Assembly: GCF_000962805.1 (NCBI RefSeq)
Contig: NZ_JZTW01000001.1
Span: forward strand, 124,001-188,000
DNA: 64,000 nt
Direction of reading: 5' to 3'
From: Pseudarthrobacter chlorophenolicus
GTDB taxonomy: Bacteria > Actinomycetota > Actinomycetes > Actinomycetales > Micrococcaceae
Shown one piece after another: positions 54,830 to 62,721 of this stretch. The notes under the pieces are model-generated. The model searched no databases. It was given only the letters and a program-made list of their open reading frames with translations, and was not told the origin of the DNA. Position 1 is the stretch's first letter, and the number at the start of each line of letters is the position of its first letter. The position numbers and the translations under genes were made by a program.

Positions 54830-55271
54830 ACACCGAAGGCACCGCCCTCCCTCGAACTGGCCCGCGGAACCACTGCTGGCTGAGCTGGCGGCCTCCGTGA
54901 CGGCCGTGCTCGCCGCCGGCCGGGCCGCCGTCGGCCGCTCTGACTCCCTCGGGTGACGCTCCCGGCCGTTCCCCTAGGGTGCCTGGGGCCTCCCCGTTTT
55001 CGACGCGCTACCTCGTTTTCGACGCTGTGATGCGCTGGCGCCCCGGATATCTGGGGCGCGATGGCGCAGATGCGCATCGAGAATGGGTCTGCGCGTCGGA
55101 AAAGGGACTGCGCCTGCCATGGTGCGATGCCCCTGCAGCCGTTGCGCCGCCGTCGGACATCCTGCCGTCAGGAACCGTGCCGGGGCCGGGTGCGAGTAGG
55201 TATTACTTGCCTGGAAAGTGGGGTATCGCTCCACTGGTCACAGACGCGGACCGGGCGCTTAGCCTTCATCC
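54830..55271. repeat. Mosaic gap: duplicated gene fragments and repeat family A
   Basis: Three pieces follow in order. 54837-54868 resembles 48329-48360 upstream of the BcsB-like gene (29 of 32). 54862-54934 repeats 54365-54437, the 3' end of the HPt-like gene (71 of 73). 54995-55100 is a family A palindrome whose core GCGCCCCGGATATCTGGGGC is the most symmetric in the window. The rest, 55100-55271, should carry the promoter of the zinc-finger peptide gene; nothing else is recognised. Confidence 0.8.
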
Positions 55272-55424
55272 ATGCTGAGAATCGTGAAGCAGATTCTGCG
55301 ACCCAAGCCCACCTGCCGGTACTGCGGGCTGGCCCTGCTCCCCACGCCGGCTGCGGTGTTCTGCTCCCGCGACTGCTATGACAGCTACCAGTACTGGGGC
55401 GACGCGTCAGCGCACCGGCCATAG
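55272..55424 (+). CDS. Small zinc-finger-like protein, copy 2
   Basis: 50 residues. CRYCGLALLPTPAAVFCSRDC followed by YDSYQYW aligns with the 72-residue protein at 48030-48248 (same C-x2-C, C-x3-C spacing). The basic N-terminus (MLRIVKQILRPKP) is similar in both. It lies in a repeat-rich gap and is probably monocistronic. Confidence 0.72.
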   Translation: MLRIVKQILRPKPTCRYCGLALLPTPAAVFCSRDCYDSYQYWGDASAHRP

Positions 55425-55439
55425 CCCGTAGGGCGCACC

Positions 55440-55535
55440 TGCGTTTGCGCTGCCCATGCCCGTTTTCGCTGCGGAAGTTCTTTGACGCACCCCCTATCCG
55501 GGCCGCGGTCTCGAATGTGCGCGTCGATGGCCGCA
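55440..55535. repeat. Repeat family A copy
   Basis: Contains GACGCACCCCCTATCCGGGC, then CGCGGTCTCGAATGTGCGCG. It lies between the zinc-finger peptide and the convergent secreted protein and overlaps neither. Confidence 0.75.
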
Positions 55536-55538
55536 AGG

Positions 55539-55937
55539 TCAGCAGGTGTAGGTACCCCGGTAGGGCGAGCCGGTCCAGGTCCCCACGAGGGCGCTGAGTT
55601 CATAGGTGAACGTGCCGTTCCGGAGCGAGGAGGCTTTGGTCATGCTCACCGTGTTCCCGGTGAAGGACTGGGTCTGTGAGGTGCCATCTGGTGCGATGAC
55701 GGTGAGCTGGTAGGCCGTGGCCCGCGCAACCTTGCCGTAGCTGGTGACGTTGATGGTGGAGCCGAACGGCCGGGTGGTATCGCAGGAATACGTGCCGGCA
55801 ATGCTGCCCGGGGCCGGGATGACGTAGGTGGACGCGGAGAGCGGCGCCGTGGCGGTGGCCCTGAACGCGGCCTGGGCCATGGCCGGGGTGGCTGCCAGGA
55901 AAAGGGCCACAATCAAACCGGCAAGCAGACGGCCCAT
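55539..55937 (-). CDS. Small secreted hypothetical protein
   Basis: About 132 residues from ATG 55937; ATG 55973 would add 12. Signal peptide MGRLLAGLIVALFLAATPAMAQAAF-type (cleaved near AQA), then a compact beta-rich domain with two cysteines (TYSCDTT and the C-terminal YTC), which could form a disulfide closing the fold. It adjoins the TasA/SipW-type fibre cluster and may be a secreted accessory protein, but no family is recognised. Confidence 0.75.
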   Translation of the reverse strand: MGRLLAGLIVALFLAATPAMAQAAFRATATAPLSASTYVIPAPGSIAGTYSCDTTRPFGSTINVTSYGKVARATAYQLTVIAPDGTSQTQSFTGNTVSMTKASSLRNGTFTYELSALVGTWTGSPYRGTYTC

Positions 55938-56128
55938 ATGCCGTGCTGCGCCTGAATGCCTTGACCTGCCCATGTCCCGCTGGTGCCTTCCGTTGTGGTT
56001 GCTTGATTCAATTCTGGGCCACGCGCTTCAACACCGGCCGGGGGATAGTTCAAGGTTTCTTCAAGAATGCCCGCGAGTCCCCGTCATCGTGGCAGGTTAG
56101 GGCCGCCTTATCTGGAATGCTAGGCACC

Positions 56129-56926
56129 ATGGGACATGAATCCGCCAACCGCAGGGCCGTTGTTGTTGAAGACGACAAAGACATCCAGATGCTGCTGAAC
56201 AGGACACTCAGCATGCAGGGCTTTGATGTGGTGGTGGCCGGAAACGGCATGGACGGTCTGGCCCGGATCCGGGAACATCAGCCGGAACTGATCACCCTGG
56301 ACCTCAATCTCCCGGACCTGGACGGGACCGAAGTGTGCCGGCGCCTGCGCGAGTTCTCCGACGCCTACGTAGTGATGATCACCGCCCGCGTGGAGGAGAT
56401 CGACGAGCTCCTGGGGCTGCAGATCGGCGCCGACGACTTTGTGACCAAGCCCTTCAGCCCCCGGTCCCTGGGCGCGCGCATCACCGCCATGTTCCGGCGT
56501 CCCCGGAACGGAGCGCCCGACGGCGGCACTGCAGCGGTTGCCGGGCCGGCGGCCTCGGAAGTGGATCAGTCAGCGACGCCCGCCCAGGCTGCCACGGTTG
56601 CCGAGGGGGATGCGGCGAGCGTTCACGGGTCCGTGAGCGTGGATACCGAGTCGCGCACCGTCCACGTGGCCGGCAACGAGGTGGTGCTGACCCGGACCGA
56701 ATTCGACCTGCTGGCCGCGTTCATGGGGGCGCCACGCAGGGTGTGGACCAAGGAATCCCTGCTGCGTCGGGTGTGGGGGGATGAGTGGGCCACGGACGAA
56801 CACCTCGTGGAAGTGCACATCGGCAACCTGCGGCGGAAGATCCGCGCGGGAGGCTCCGAGGCACAGATTATCCGCACTGTGCGGGGCGTGGGCTACGGCC
56901 TGGTGCCGCCGTCGTCCCTGTCCTGA
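56129..56926 (+). CDS. OmpR-family response regulator
   Basis: 265 residues from ATG 56129. Receiver domain with EDD pocket (14-16), phospho-acceptor Asp58 (TLDLNLP) and Lys107 (VTKPF); an Ala/Gly-rich linker (about 125-165); winged-helix DNA-binding domain ending RRKIRAGGSEAQIIRTVRGVGY. No kinase is encoded beside it. Convergent with the HPt-like/SipW genes, so it may control this surface cluster. Confidence 0.94.
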   Translation: MGHESANRRAVVVEDDKDIQMLLNRTLSMQGFDVVVAGNGMDGLARIREHQPELITLDLNLPDLDGTEVCRRLREFSDAYVVMITARVEEIDELLGLQIGADDFVTKPFSPRSLGARITAMFRRPRNGAPDGGTAAVAGPAASEVDQSATPAQAATVAEGDAASVHGSVSVDTESRTVHVAGNEVVLTRTEFDLLAAFMGAPRRVWTKESLLRRVWGDEWATDEHLVEVHIGNLRRKIRAGGSEAQIIRTVRGVGYGLVPPSSLS

Positions 56927-56943
56927 CGCTCCCGTCCTGACGG

Positions 56944-57339
56944 CTACTGCCCGGCGAGCATTTCTTCGATGGCGGCGGACACTGCTGCGGCGTCCGCGCT
57001 GAGCCGTGCCGCAACATCCCGGGCTGCTTCCAGCGATCCGGTTTTGAGGTGCTGGTTAATGAGCCCGGCATCGCGGACCAGCTGGCGGGCTCCGACCATC
57101 GCGGCCGACGAACCCAGGGACAGCGCTGCCGTGCGTGCGGCCTGCACCCGGGTGTCCGCCAGCGGGGCTTCGATGGCCTCCACCCTTCCCGGCAGCATCT
57201 CCACGAACACTGCCGCGAATTCGGCGGCCGCCTGCGGTGAGGCGAGCTGATCGGCCAGGTCGGTGAGGCAGGACCTGTCCAGGATGGCGCCGTCTGCCTG
57301 CCCGGTGGGGTCCGGGGCGTCCGCAGCGACTTTACTCAT
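56944..57339 (-). CDS. HPt-like protein lacking the phospho-acceptor histidine (second)
   Basis: 131 residues, ATG overlapping the signal peptidase stop by 4 bp. A four-helix-bundle pattern with LSLGSSAAMVGARQL at the HPt signature position, where the histidine is replaced (AALSLGSS). The shared LSL..SS.MVGA..L string links it to the protein at 54076-54465. A role as non-phosphorylated adaptor for the adjacent response regulator is an inference. Confidence 0.72.
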   Translation of the reverse strand: MSKVAADAPDPTGQADGAILDRSCLTDLADQLASPQAAAEFAAVFVEMLPGRVEAIEAPLADTRVQAARTAALSLGSSAAMVGARQLVRDAGLINQHLKTGSLEAARDVAARLSADAAAVSAAIEEMLAGQ

Positions 57340-58019
57340 GAGGGGATAGTAGCGGGAACCGCCGTGCCCTGCGCAGGACTGGAGGATTCTTCTTTGGGCT
57401 CCTTGGGCTTCGACCAGATGCTGGTCAGCAGCAGCACGACCAGCACTGCCGGCGCGCCGTAGAGGAGTACCTTGCCTACCACCGGGGAGCGGAGGGCGCG
57501 GATGGCATCGCCAAGGTGCGGGATGACGGCCACGGTGGTGAACGCGTGGTCCTCGGCCAGCGTGGCGTTCCAGGGGTCCGCGCCGTTGTTGGCGTCGCCC
57601 TTGGTCTGGATGGTGGTGGAGACGCCGGCGCGGGTCACGTCGGTGATGCGGTGGGTCTCGATCCGCTGGTCCTCCACGGGGATGTGGTATGTGACGATGT
57701 CGCCCACCTTGAGGTCAGCAACGGGGGTGGGAACGCTGACCACCACGTCGCCCGGGTTGATCAGCGGCGACATGGAACCGGTCAGCATGGTTGAGGTCTG
57801 GTAGCCGAAGACGCGGGGCCCGACTGCCAGGAAGAGGAAAGCGGCCGCTGCCACCACCATGATGCCCACCATCAGGACCCTGCCGGCCAGTTTGGCGGCT
57901 TTCTTCGCTGCGCCGTTTACGGAACGGGCCGTTGCGGTGCTGCTGGTGCTGGCGCTGCGGTGCGAGGGCGTGGCGGCGGCGCGTCGCCGTCCGGGGTAGG
58001 ACTGTGCTTGCGTGGTCAT
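57336..58019 (-). CDS. SipW/S26B-type signal peptidase I
   Basis: 227 residues. N-terminal membrane helix (about 47-68), catalytic Ser in TGSMSPLINPGD, and ETHRITDV, where a His replaces the bacterial Lys, as in ER/archaeal-type and SipW peptidases; KGDANNGADPWN follows. A second helix (about 185-205) and charged C-terminus complete it. It should process the TasA-like protein encoded 95 bp upstream. Confidence 0.94.
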   Translation of the reverse strand: MTTQAQSYPGRRRAAATPSHRSASTSSTATARSVNGAAKKAAKLAGRVLMVGIMVVAAAAFLFLAVGPRVFGYQTSTMLTGSMSPLINPGDVVVSVPTPVADLKVGDIVTYHIPVEDQRIETHRITDVTRAGVSTTIQTKGDANNGADPWNATLAEDHAFTTVAVIPHLGDAIRALRSPVVGKVLLYGAPAVLVVLLLTSIWSKPKEPKEESSSPAQGTAVPATIPS

Positions 58020-58059
58020 GATGCCCTCGGTTCAGGTGTGGTGGGGTTATTGATTCCGC

Positions 58060-58085
58060 GGCGCGGATGCCTGGGCATCCGCGCC
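58060..58085. other. Perfect GC-rich hairpin between tasA-like and sipW-like genes
   Basis: GGCGCGGATGCC pairs with GGCATCCGCGCC across a 2-base centre. No T run follows on the leftward strand, so it is more likely an mRNA-stability or attenuating element that sets the ratio of fibre subunit to peptidase than a full terminator. Confidence 0.6.
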
Positions 58086-58114
58086 GCCGTGCGGAACGGC
58101 TTTGTGCGGAGTGG

Positions 58115-58735
58115 TTACTTGCTGGTGGCGGTGCGCTGGGTGCCGGTGAAGCTGAAGCCGACGGTGCTGGACAGGCCCTGGAAGGAGTTGTCAGCGGCGG
58201 CCGGCAGCGTGACGGTGACGCGGAGGTTGTCAGCAGCGGCCGAGGTGACGGAGTTCAGGCCGGTCAGCGCCATGTTGGCACCCACCACTGCGCGGGGAGC
58301 GAGGACCTGGGTGACCGTGCCGGAGCAGGTGTAGGTGAAGGCGGGGGAGGTGCCGGCTTCGGTCCACGGGACGGAGCAGGCGTCGACGGTCAGCTGGAGG
58401 CCTGCCGCGGTGTCCGTGTCCAGCTTGGACGACGGCGTCGCTGCCGTGGTCAGGGTGATGGCGGAGAGGTTCTGGTTGCCCGTGTTGGAGAGGGTCACGG
58501 CGCGCTGGACGGTGTCGCCGGCAACCAGGCCACTTGCTGCGACGCTGAGGCGGTTCGCAGCGGTGCCGGTGGCGCCGAGGGCCACGTTGACGGTGCCGGA
58601 GGCCACGGTCTCGCTGGCGCTGGTGGTGGAGGTGAAGGCACCGTAGGTACCCAGGCCTGCAACGGATGCTGCGGCGGCAACCAGGGCGGTGGAAGCGAGG
58701 ACCTTGCCGGTGGTGGACTTGAGGTTGAGACCCAT
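58115..58735 (-). CDS. TasA/camelysin-like SipW-dependent surface protein
   Basis: 206 residues. SipW-type signal: basic start (KSTTGK), long hydrophobic core (VLASTALVAAAASVAGLG) and TYGAFTSTTSASE after it, then a TasA-like beta-sandwich (VQRAVTLSNTGNQNLSAITL; ending STVGFSFTGTQRT) with two cysteines (VDACSV and YTCSG). Homologues form biofilm or surface fibres. It is first gene of a leftward operon with the matching peptidase and HPt-like protein. Confidence 0.9.
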   Translation of the reverse strand: MGLNLKSTTGKVLASTALVAAAASVAGLGTYGAFTSTTSASETVASGTVNVALGATGTAANRLSVAASGLVAGDTVQRAVTLSNTGNQNLSAITLTTAATPSSKLDTDTAAGLQLTVDACSVPWTEAGTSPAFTYTCSGTVTQVLAPRAVVGANMALTGLNSVTSAAADNLRVTVTLPAAADNSFQGLSSTVGFSFTGTQRTATSK

Positions 58736-59140
58736 GATGGTGATCCGTTTCGTGATGGCCGGCCTGTGCGGCCTGCGGACTGTTTGCCAGCCCCATCGGC
58801 TGACAACAACAACTTTCCCGCCCCAGTTTCAAGGCCAACCGGGCACCACTGACAAGAAAAGTTCAAGACTCGTTCAAGTTCCCGGAAGTCCCTCAGGTTG
58901 TCCTCAATGAGGGCCGCCGGCCGTGCCGTTTCCGCTGCTCAGGGTCGTTTGCGCTGCGCGTGTGCGTTGACGCTGCGCAGATTCGTTGACGCACCCCCTA
59001 TCTGGGCCGCGACATCGAATATGCGGGTCGAAAGTGGATACAGCTTCCCTTCGCAAAACTGCTAATCATGCTTACTATTGTGGAGCGCGGGCTGCCCGCT
59101 GGGGGCAGAGCCCCCGCGCTGCACCGGAGGTTTTTCAAGC
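58736..59140. repeat. Intergenic region with repeat family A copy and leader hairpin
   Basis: The left part should hold the tasA-like promoter. 58930-59052 is a family A copy (GACGCACCCCCTATCTGGGC, CGCGACATCGAATATGCGG). At 59098-59119 GGGGGC pairs with GCCCCC in an extended GC hairpin, in the probable 5' leader of the gene at 59141, about 5 bases before its GGAGG. Confidence 0.7.
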
Positions 59141-59824
59141 ATGGACAACCAGATGCGTCCCCTTACCGACGACGAACTGCTGCAGGAGCAGGCCACCGCC
59201 CTGCCGGACAAGGAAGTGGCATCGGTCCTCGACCTGAACGCTGACCTGGATCTGGGCATCAACGCCGCTGCCCCCATCGACCTGGCAGTCGCCGCCAACG
59301 CCAACGTTGCCGCTCCCATCGACGCCGCAGCCTCGGCCAACATCCTTTCCTACGGTTCGGACGCGCAGGCCCTGTCAACCCAGGACGCGGCCATTGACCA
59401 GGGCATTACCGCTGACGCCAACGCCGACTCCCAGCAGGACAGCGTGATCGGGCAGGGCGACGGCGCAACAGACACGGGCGCAGCGGGCGCCACCGACGCC
59501 GGCACCACGGATGGCGCGGTGTCTGCTCTGCCCGGCACCGATGCCGTCACCGACCCCGTGACCGATGCGGCCGGCGCCCTCAACGGCAACCTGCTGAATG
59601 TGGACGTGAACCTGGACGCAGACGCAGCCATCGCCGCTCCCATCAACGGCGCTGTGGCAGCGAACGCCAACGTGGCCGCACCAATCGACGCCGCCGTGGC
59701 TGCCAACATCGGCTCCATCGACAGCCAGGCGTACGCCATCTCGGATCAGAGCGCCACCATCTCGCAGCACATCGACGGCGCGGCCAATGCCACCGCCGGC
59801 CAGCAGTCCGACCTGCAGCAGTAA
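59141..59824 (+). CDS. Ala/Asn/Asp-rich duplicated polypeptide (putative precursor)
   Basis: 227 residues from ATG 59141 with CCGGAGG upstream. A 20-residue acidic leader-like start (MRPLTDDELLQEQATALPDK) is followed by two homologous modules of about 65 residues, each with a (N/D)ANVAAPIDAA(V/A)(A/S)AN core, separated by a Gly/Thr/Asp spacer. The cores begin near residues 47 and 167. No signal peptide, no cysteine, no membrane helix. It ends 6 bp before the PqqD-M50 gene, so it is a candidate substrate. Function unknown. Confidence 0.82.
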   Translation: MDNQMRPLTDDELLQEQATALPDKEVASVLDLNADLDLGINAAAPIDLAVAANANVAAPIDAAASANILSYGSDAQALSTQDAAIDQGITADANADSQQDSVIGQGDGATDTGAAGATDAGTTDGAVSALPGTDAVTDPVTDAAGALNGNLLNVDVNLDADAAIAAPINGAVAANANVAAPIDAAVAANIGSIDSQAYAISDQSATISQHIDGAANATAGQQSDLQQ

Positions 59825-59830
59825 GCCAAC

Positions 59831-62314
59831 GTGACCCAGACCCACGGCGGGCCGGCTCCCGAAGCCGGCCCGCCGCCGTCGTACGCTGCCGTTGCCCAGG
59901 AACCGTCCGGCCAACGGACGACGGCGGGCGCCCACCTTCCCGCCCGCGCCGACGGCGTCCAGCTGCTGGGCACCGCAGAGGGGTCCGGCTACCGCGAACC
60001 GCCCGCCCTGGTGCGCCGCGCCGACGGCCAGACCCTGCAGCTGACCAGGCTCCTGTACCTGGTGCTGGAGGCTGCCGACGGGACGCAGGACCTCGAGGGC
60101 ATCGCCCGGCACGTCAGCGAAAGCTCCGGGCGGCTGGTCAGCGCGGACAACGTGCGGACCCTGATGGACTCGCAGTTGTTGCCGATGGGCGTGCTCCGGC
60201 TCGCGGACGGCAGCCAGCCCGAGGTCAGGAAGTCCAACCCGCTGCTGGGCCTGCGGTTCCGCTACATCGTGTCCGATCCCGAGCGCACGCGCAGGATCAC
60301 CGCCCCGTTCGCCGTGCTGTTCCACCCGCTGCTGATGGTGGCCGTGACGGTTGCGTTCCTGGCCGCGTGCTGGTGGGTGCTCATGGTCAAGGGCCTTGGC
60401 TCGGCCACGCATGAGGCTTTCGAACAGCCCGCCCTCCTGCTGCTGATCCTCGCCGTCACCATCCTGTCCGCAGGATTCCACGAATTCGGCCACGCCGCCG
60501 CCACCCGCAAGGGCGGTGCAACACCGGGAGCCATGGGCGCCGGGCTGTACCTGCTGTGGCCGGCGTTCTTCACAGACGTCACCGATTCCTACCGGTTGGG
60601 CCGCGGCGGCAGGATCCGCACGGACCTGGGTGGCCTCTACTTCAACGCCATCGTTGCCGTGGCCATCATGGGGCTGTGGTGGGCCACCGGTTTCGACGCG
60701 CTGCTGCTGGTGGTGGTCACGCAGATCCTGCAGATGGTCCGCCAGCTGATCCCGCTGGTGAAGTACGACGGCTACCACATCCTGGCCGACGCCACCGGCG
60801 TCCCGGACCTCTTCCAGCGCATCAAACCAACGCTCCTGGGGATCCTGCCCTGGCGGTGGGGGAACCCTGAAAGCAAGGTACTCAAGCCGTGGGCACGGGC
60901 CGTGGTCACCGTATGGGTGCTGGTAACCGTCCCTGTGCTGCTGTTCAGCATGGTGATGATGGTGCTGTCCCTGCCGCGGCTGCTGGCCACAGGATGGGCC
61001 AGTGTGGGCAAGCAGCAGGAGATGCTGCTGGCGTCGCTCGCCGATGGGGATGTTTTAGGCGCAGCCGTGCGGGCTGTGGCCATAGTCATCGTGGCCATCC
61101 CGGTACTGGGCCTGCTGTACATCGTGGTGCGGCTGTTGCGGCAGCTGGTCACCGGGTTGTGGACGAAAACCCGCGGCAAGGCGCTGCAGCGGACAGCTGC
61201 CATGGCTTTGGTTGGTGTGTTGCTGGGCGGGCTCGCCTGGGCATGGTGGCCCGACGGCGGGACGTACCGTCCGGTGCAGGCGTACGAACGCGGGACGCTG
61301 GGCGATGCCACCCGCGCCATCCTGCCTGCCCGCGACTTGGGTGAGCTCCGGCAGGGCGGAACCGGGCAGACCGTTGCGCTGTGGCCGGCCGGCGCCGCGA
61401 AGCCCACGCGGGACAACCCGCAGCTGAGCATGGTGCTGGTGCCGGTACGGGCGGATTCGTCCGGGACTGCTGGGAGTGACGGCGGTGGGGCTGACGCTGC
61501 TTCGGATGCTGCGCCCGCTGCACCGTCCTGGGTGTTCCCGTTCGACCGGCCTGCCGCCCCGGAAGCCGACGGAAACCAGGCGCTCGCCGTCAACACCACG
61601 GACGGCTCCGTTGCCTACAGCGTGGCGTTCGCGCTGGTGTGGGCGGAGGACGGGGCTCCCGTCACCACAGCCAACGAGGCCTACGCGTTCGCCAACTGTT
61701 CCGGCTGCGCTGCGGTTGCCGTGGGATTCCAGGTGGTGCTGGTGGTGGGGCAGACGGATGTGATCGTGCCGGAGAACCTGTCGGCGGCGGCCAACTACAA
61801 CTGCCTGGACTGCCTCACCTACGCGCTGGCCAGCCAGCTGGTCATCACGCTCGACGGGCCGCTGGACGGGGACAGCAAGCAGCAGCTTGAAGCGCTGTGG
61901 GCGCAGATTGCCGAGTACGGACGGAACCTCCGCAACGTCCCGCTCTCCGAAATCCAGGCCACCCTCAACGGCTTCAAGGAGCAGATCACGGCCATCGTGA
62001 AGGGCTCTCCGGCTGCGGACGGAACGTCGGTGGCCACTACTCCGCCGACTGGTGGGGCCAGTGCTGGGCCCAGTGGCGGCCCTTCTTCCGGGCCCACGGT
62101 GTCACCCGGCTCCGGCCGCCCAACGGCACCGGCCGGTGCACCTGCCGAAACGTTCGCCCCCGCCCCGGCCGCGACACCCGTACCCACGGCCCCAGCGACC
62201 CAGCCGGCGGGAGGCGGGCAGCCGACGTCGTCCGTGGACAATGCGCCACCTGCACCCACCGTGGCGCCTGGGGAAGGAGCGACGCCCGTGCCTGTACCTA
62301 CCGCCAACGGGTGA
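59831..62314 (+). CDS. PqqD-domain M50-type membrane metalloprotease
   Basis: 827 residues. Residues about 55-130 resemble a PqqD domain (GQTLQLTRLLYLVLEAADG; DLEGIARHVSESSG). A multi-helix M50 core follows: HEFGH (His217-Glu218, His221) and third ligand Asp313 in KYDGYHILAD, as in 'putative peptide zinc metalloprotease' proteins. After the last helix (about 455-475) comes an extracytoplasmic domain with two CxxC pairs (CSGC near 624, CLDC near 658) and a Pro/Thr/Ala-rich tail. GTG start 59831. Likely matures or exports the polypeptide encoded just upstream. Confidence 0.88.
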   Translation: MTQTHGGPAPEAGPPPSYAAVAQEPSGQRTTAGAHLPARADGVQLLGTAEGSGYREPPALVRRADGQTLQLTRLLYLVLEAADGTQDLEGIARHVSESSGRLVSADNVRTLMDSQLLPMGVLRLADGSQPEVRKSNPLLGLRFRYIVSDPERTRRITAPFAVLFHPLLMVAVTVAFLAACWWVLMVKGLGSATHEAFEQPALLLLILAVTILSAGFHEFGHAAATRKGGATPGAMGAGLYLLWPAFFTDVTDSYRLGRGGRIRTDLGGLYFNAIVAVAIMGLWWATGFDALLLVVVTQILQMVRQLIPLVKYDGYHILADATGVPDLFQRIKPTLLGILPWRWGNPESKVLKPWARAVVTVWVLVTVPVLLFSMVMMVLSLPRLLATGWASVGKQQEMLLASLADGDVLGAAVRAVAIVIVAIPVLGLLYIVVRLLRQLVTGLWTKTRGKALQRTAAMALVGVLLGGLAWAWWPDGGTYRPVQAYERGTLGDATRAILPARDLGELRQGGTGQTVALWPAGAAKPTRDNPQLSMVLVPVRADSSGTAGSDGGGADAASDAAPAAPSWVFPFDRPAAPEADGNQALAVNTTDGSVAYSVAFALVWAEDGAPVTTANEAYAFANCSGCAAVAVGFQVVLVVGQTDVIVPENLSAAANYNCLDCLTYALASQLVITLDGPLDGDSKQQLEALWAQIAEYGRNLRNVPLSEIQATLNGFKEQITAIVKGSPAADGTSVATTPPTGGASAGPSGGPSSGPTVSPGSGRPTAPAGAPAETFAPAPAATPVPTAPATQPAGGGQPTSSVDNAPPAPTVAPGEGATPVPVPTANG

Positions 62315-62600
62315 CGACGCACTACCTCACTTTCGACGCGCATGTTCGTTCTCGCACCCTCTATCTGGGCCGCGATGACGAGTGTGCGGGTCGAAAGTGG
62401 ATACAGCTTCCAGCCAACGCCGGGCGCAACAGGATCACGCCACCGTGGCGTAGGGGTCCTAACGGGACCGGCGACTGGGGGAGTCATCGCGGCGCATATT
62501 CAGTTACGCTGCGCATGTTCGTCCTCGCACCCCCTATCTGGGCCGCGATGACGAGTGTGCGGGTCGAAAGTGGATACAGCTTCCAGCCACAGCCGACTGG
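62315..62600. repeat. Two direct copies of repeat family A, 173 bp apart
   Basis: Copies near 62329-62420 and 62502-62593. The first has arms 62329-62349 and 62378-62398 that pair at 17 of 21 positions around a 28-base loop holding CTATCTGGGCCGCGATG. Both end with GGGTCGAAAGTGGATACAGC, also present at 59029-59048. Confidence 0.9.
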
Positions 62601-62638
62601 ACGGCGGATCTACACGCAGCCCGCCCGGTTAAAGGCGG

Positions 62639-62678
62639 GTGGCCCTGCAGTCTTTGGGACTGCAGGGCCACTGGTTTT
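62639..62678. terminator. Convergent intrinsic terminator
   Basis: GTGGCCCTGCAGTC pairs perfectly with GACTGCAGGGCCAC around a 5-base loop, followed by TGGTTTTA on the plus strand and preceded by AA-rich sequence giving Ts on the minus strand. It separates the M50 gene from the convergent Ig-like repeat gene. Confidence 0.85.
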
Positions 62679-62721
62679 AACGGTCCGTTAGAGTGCTGAG
62701 CCCGTTGCTGGCACGAGTCGG

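Noticed and set aside
59375..60778. Long minus-strand open frame opposite the repeat polypeptide and M50 genes
   Set aside because: His/Gln/Gly-rich shadow translation without domain character; the plus strand has clear motifs and ribosome-binding sites.
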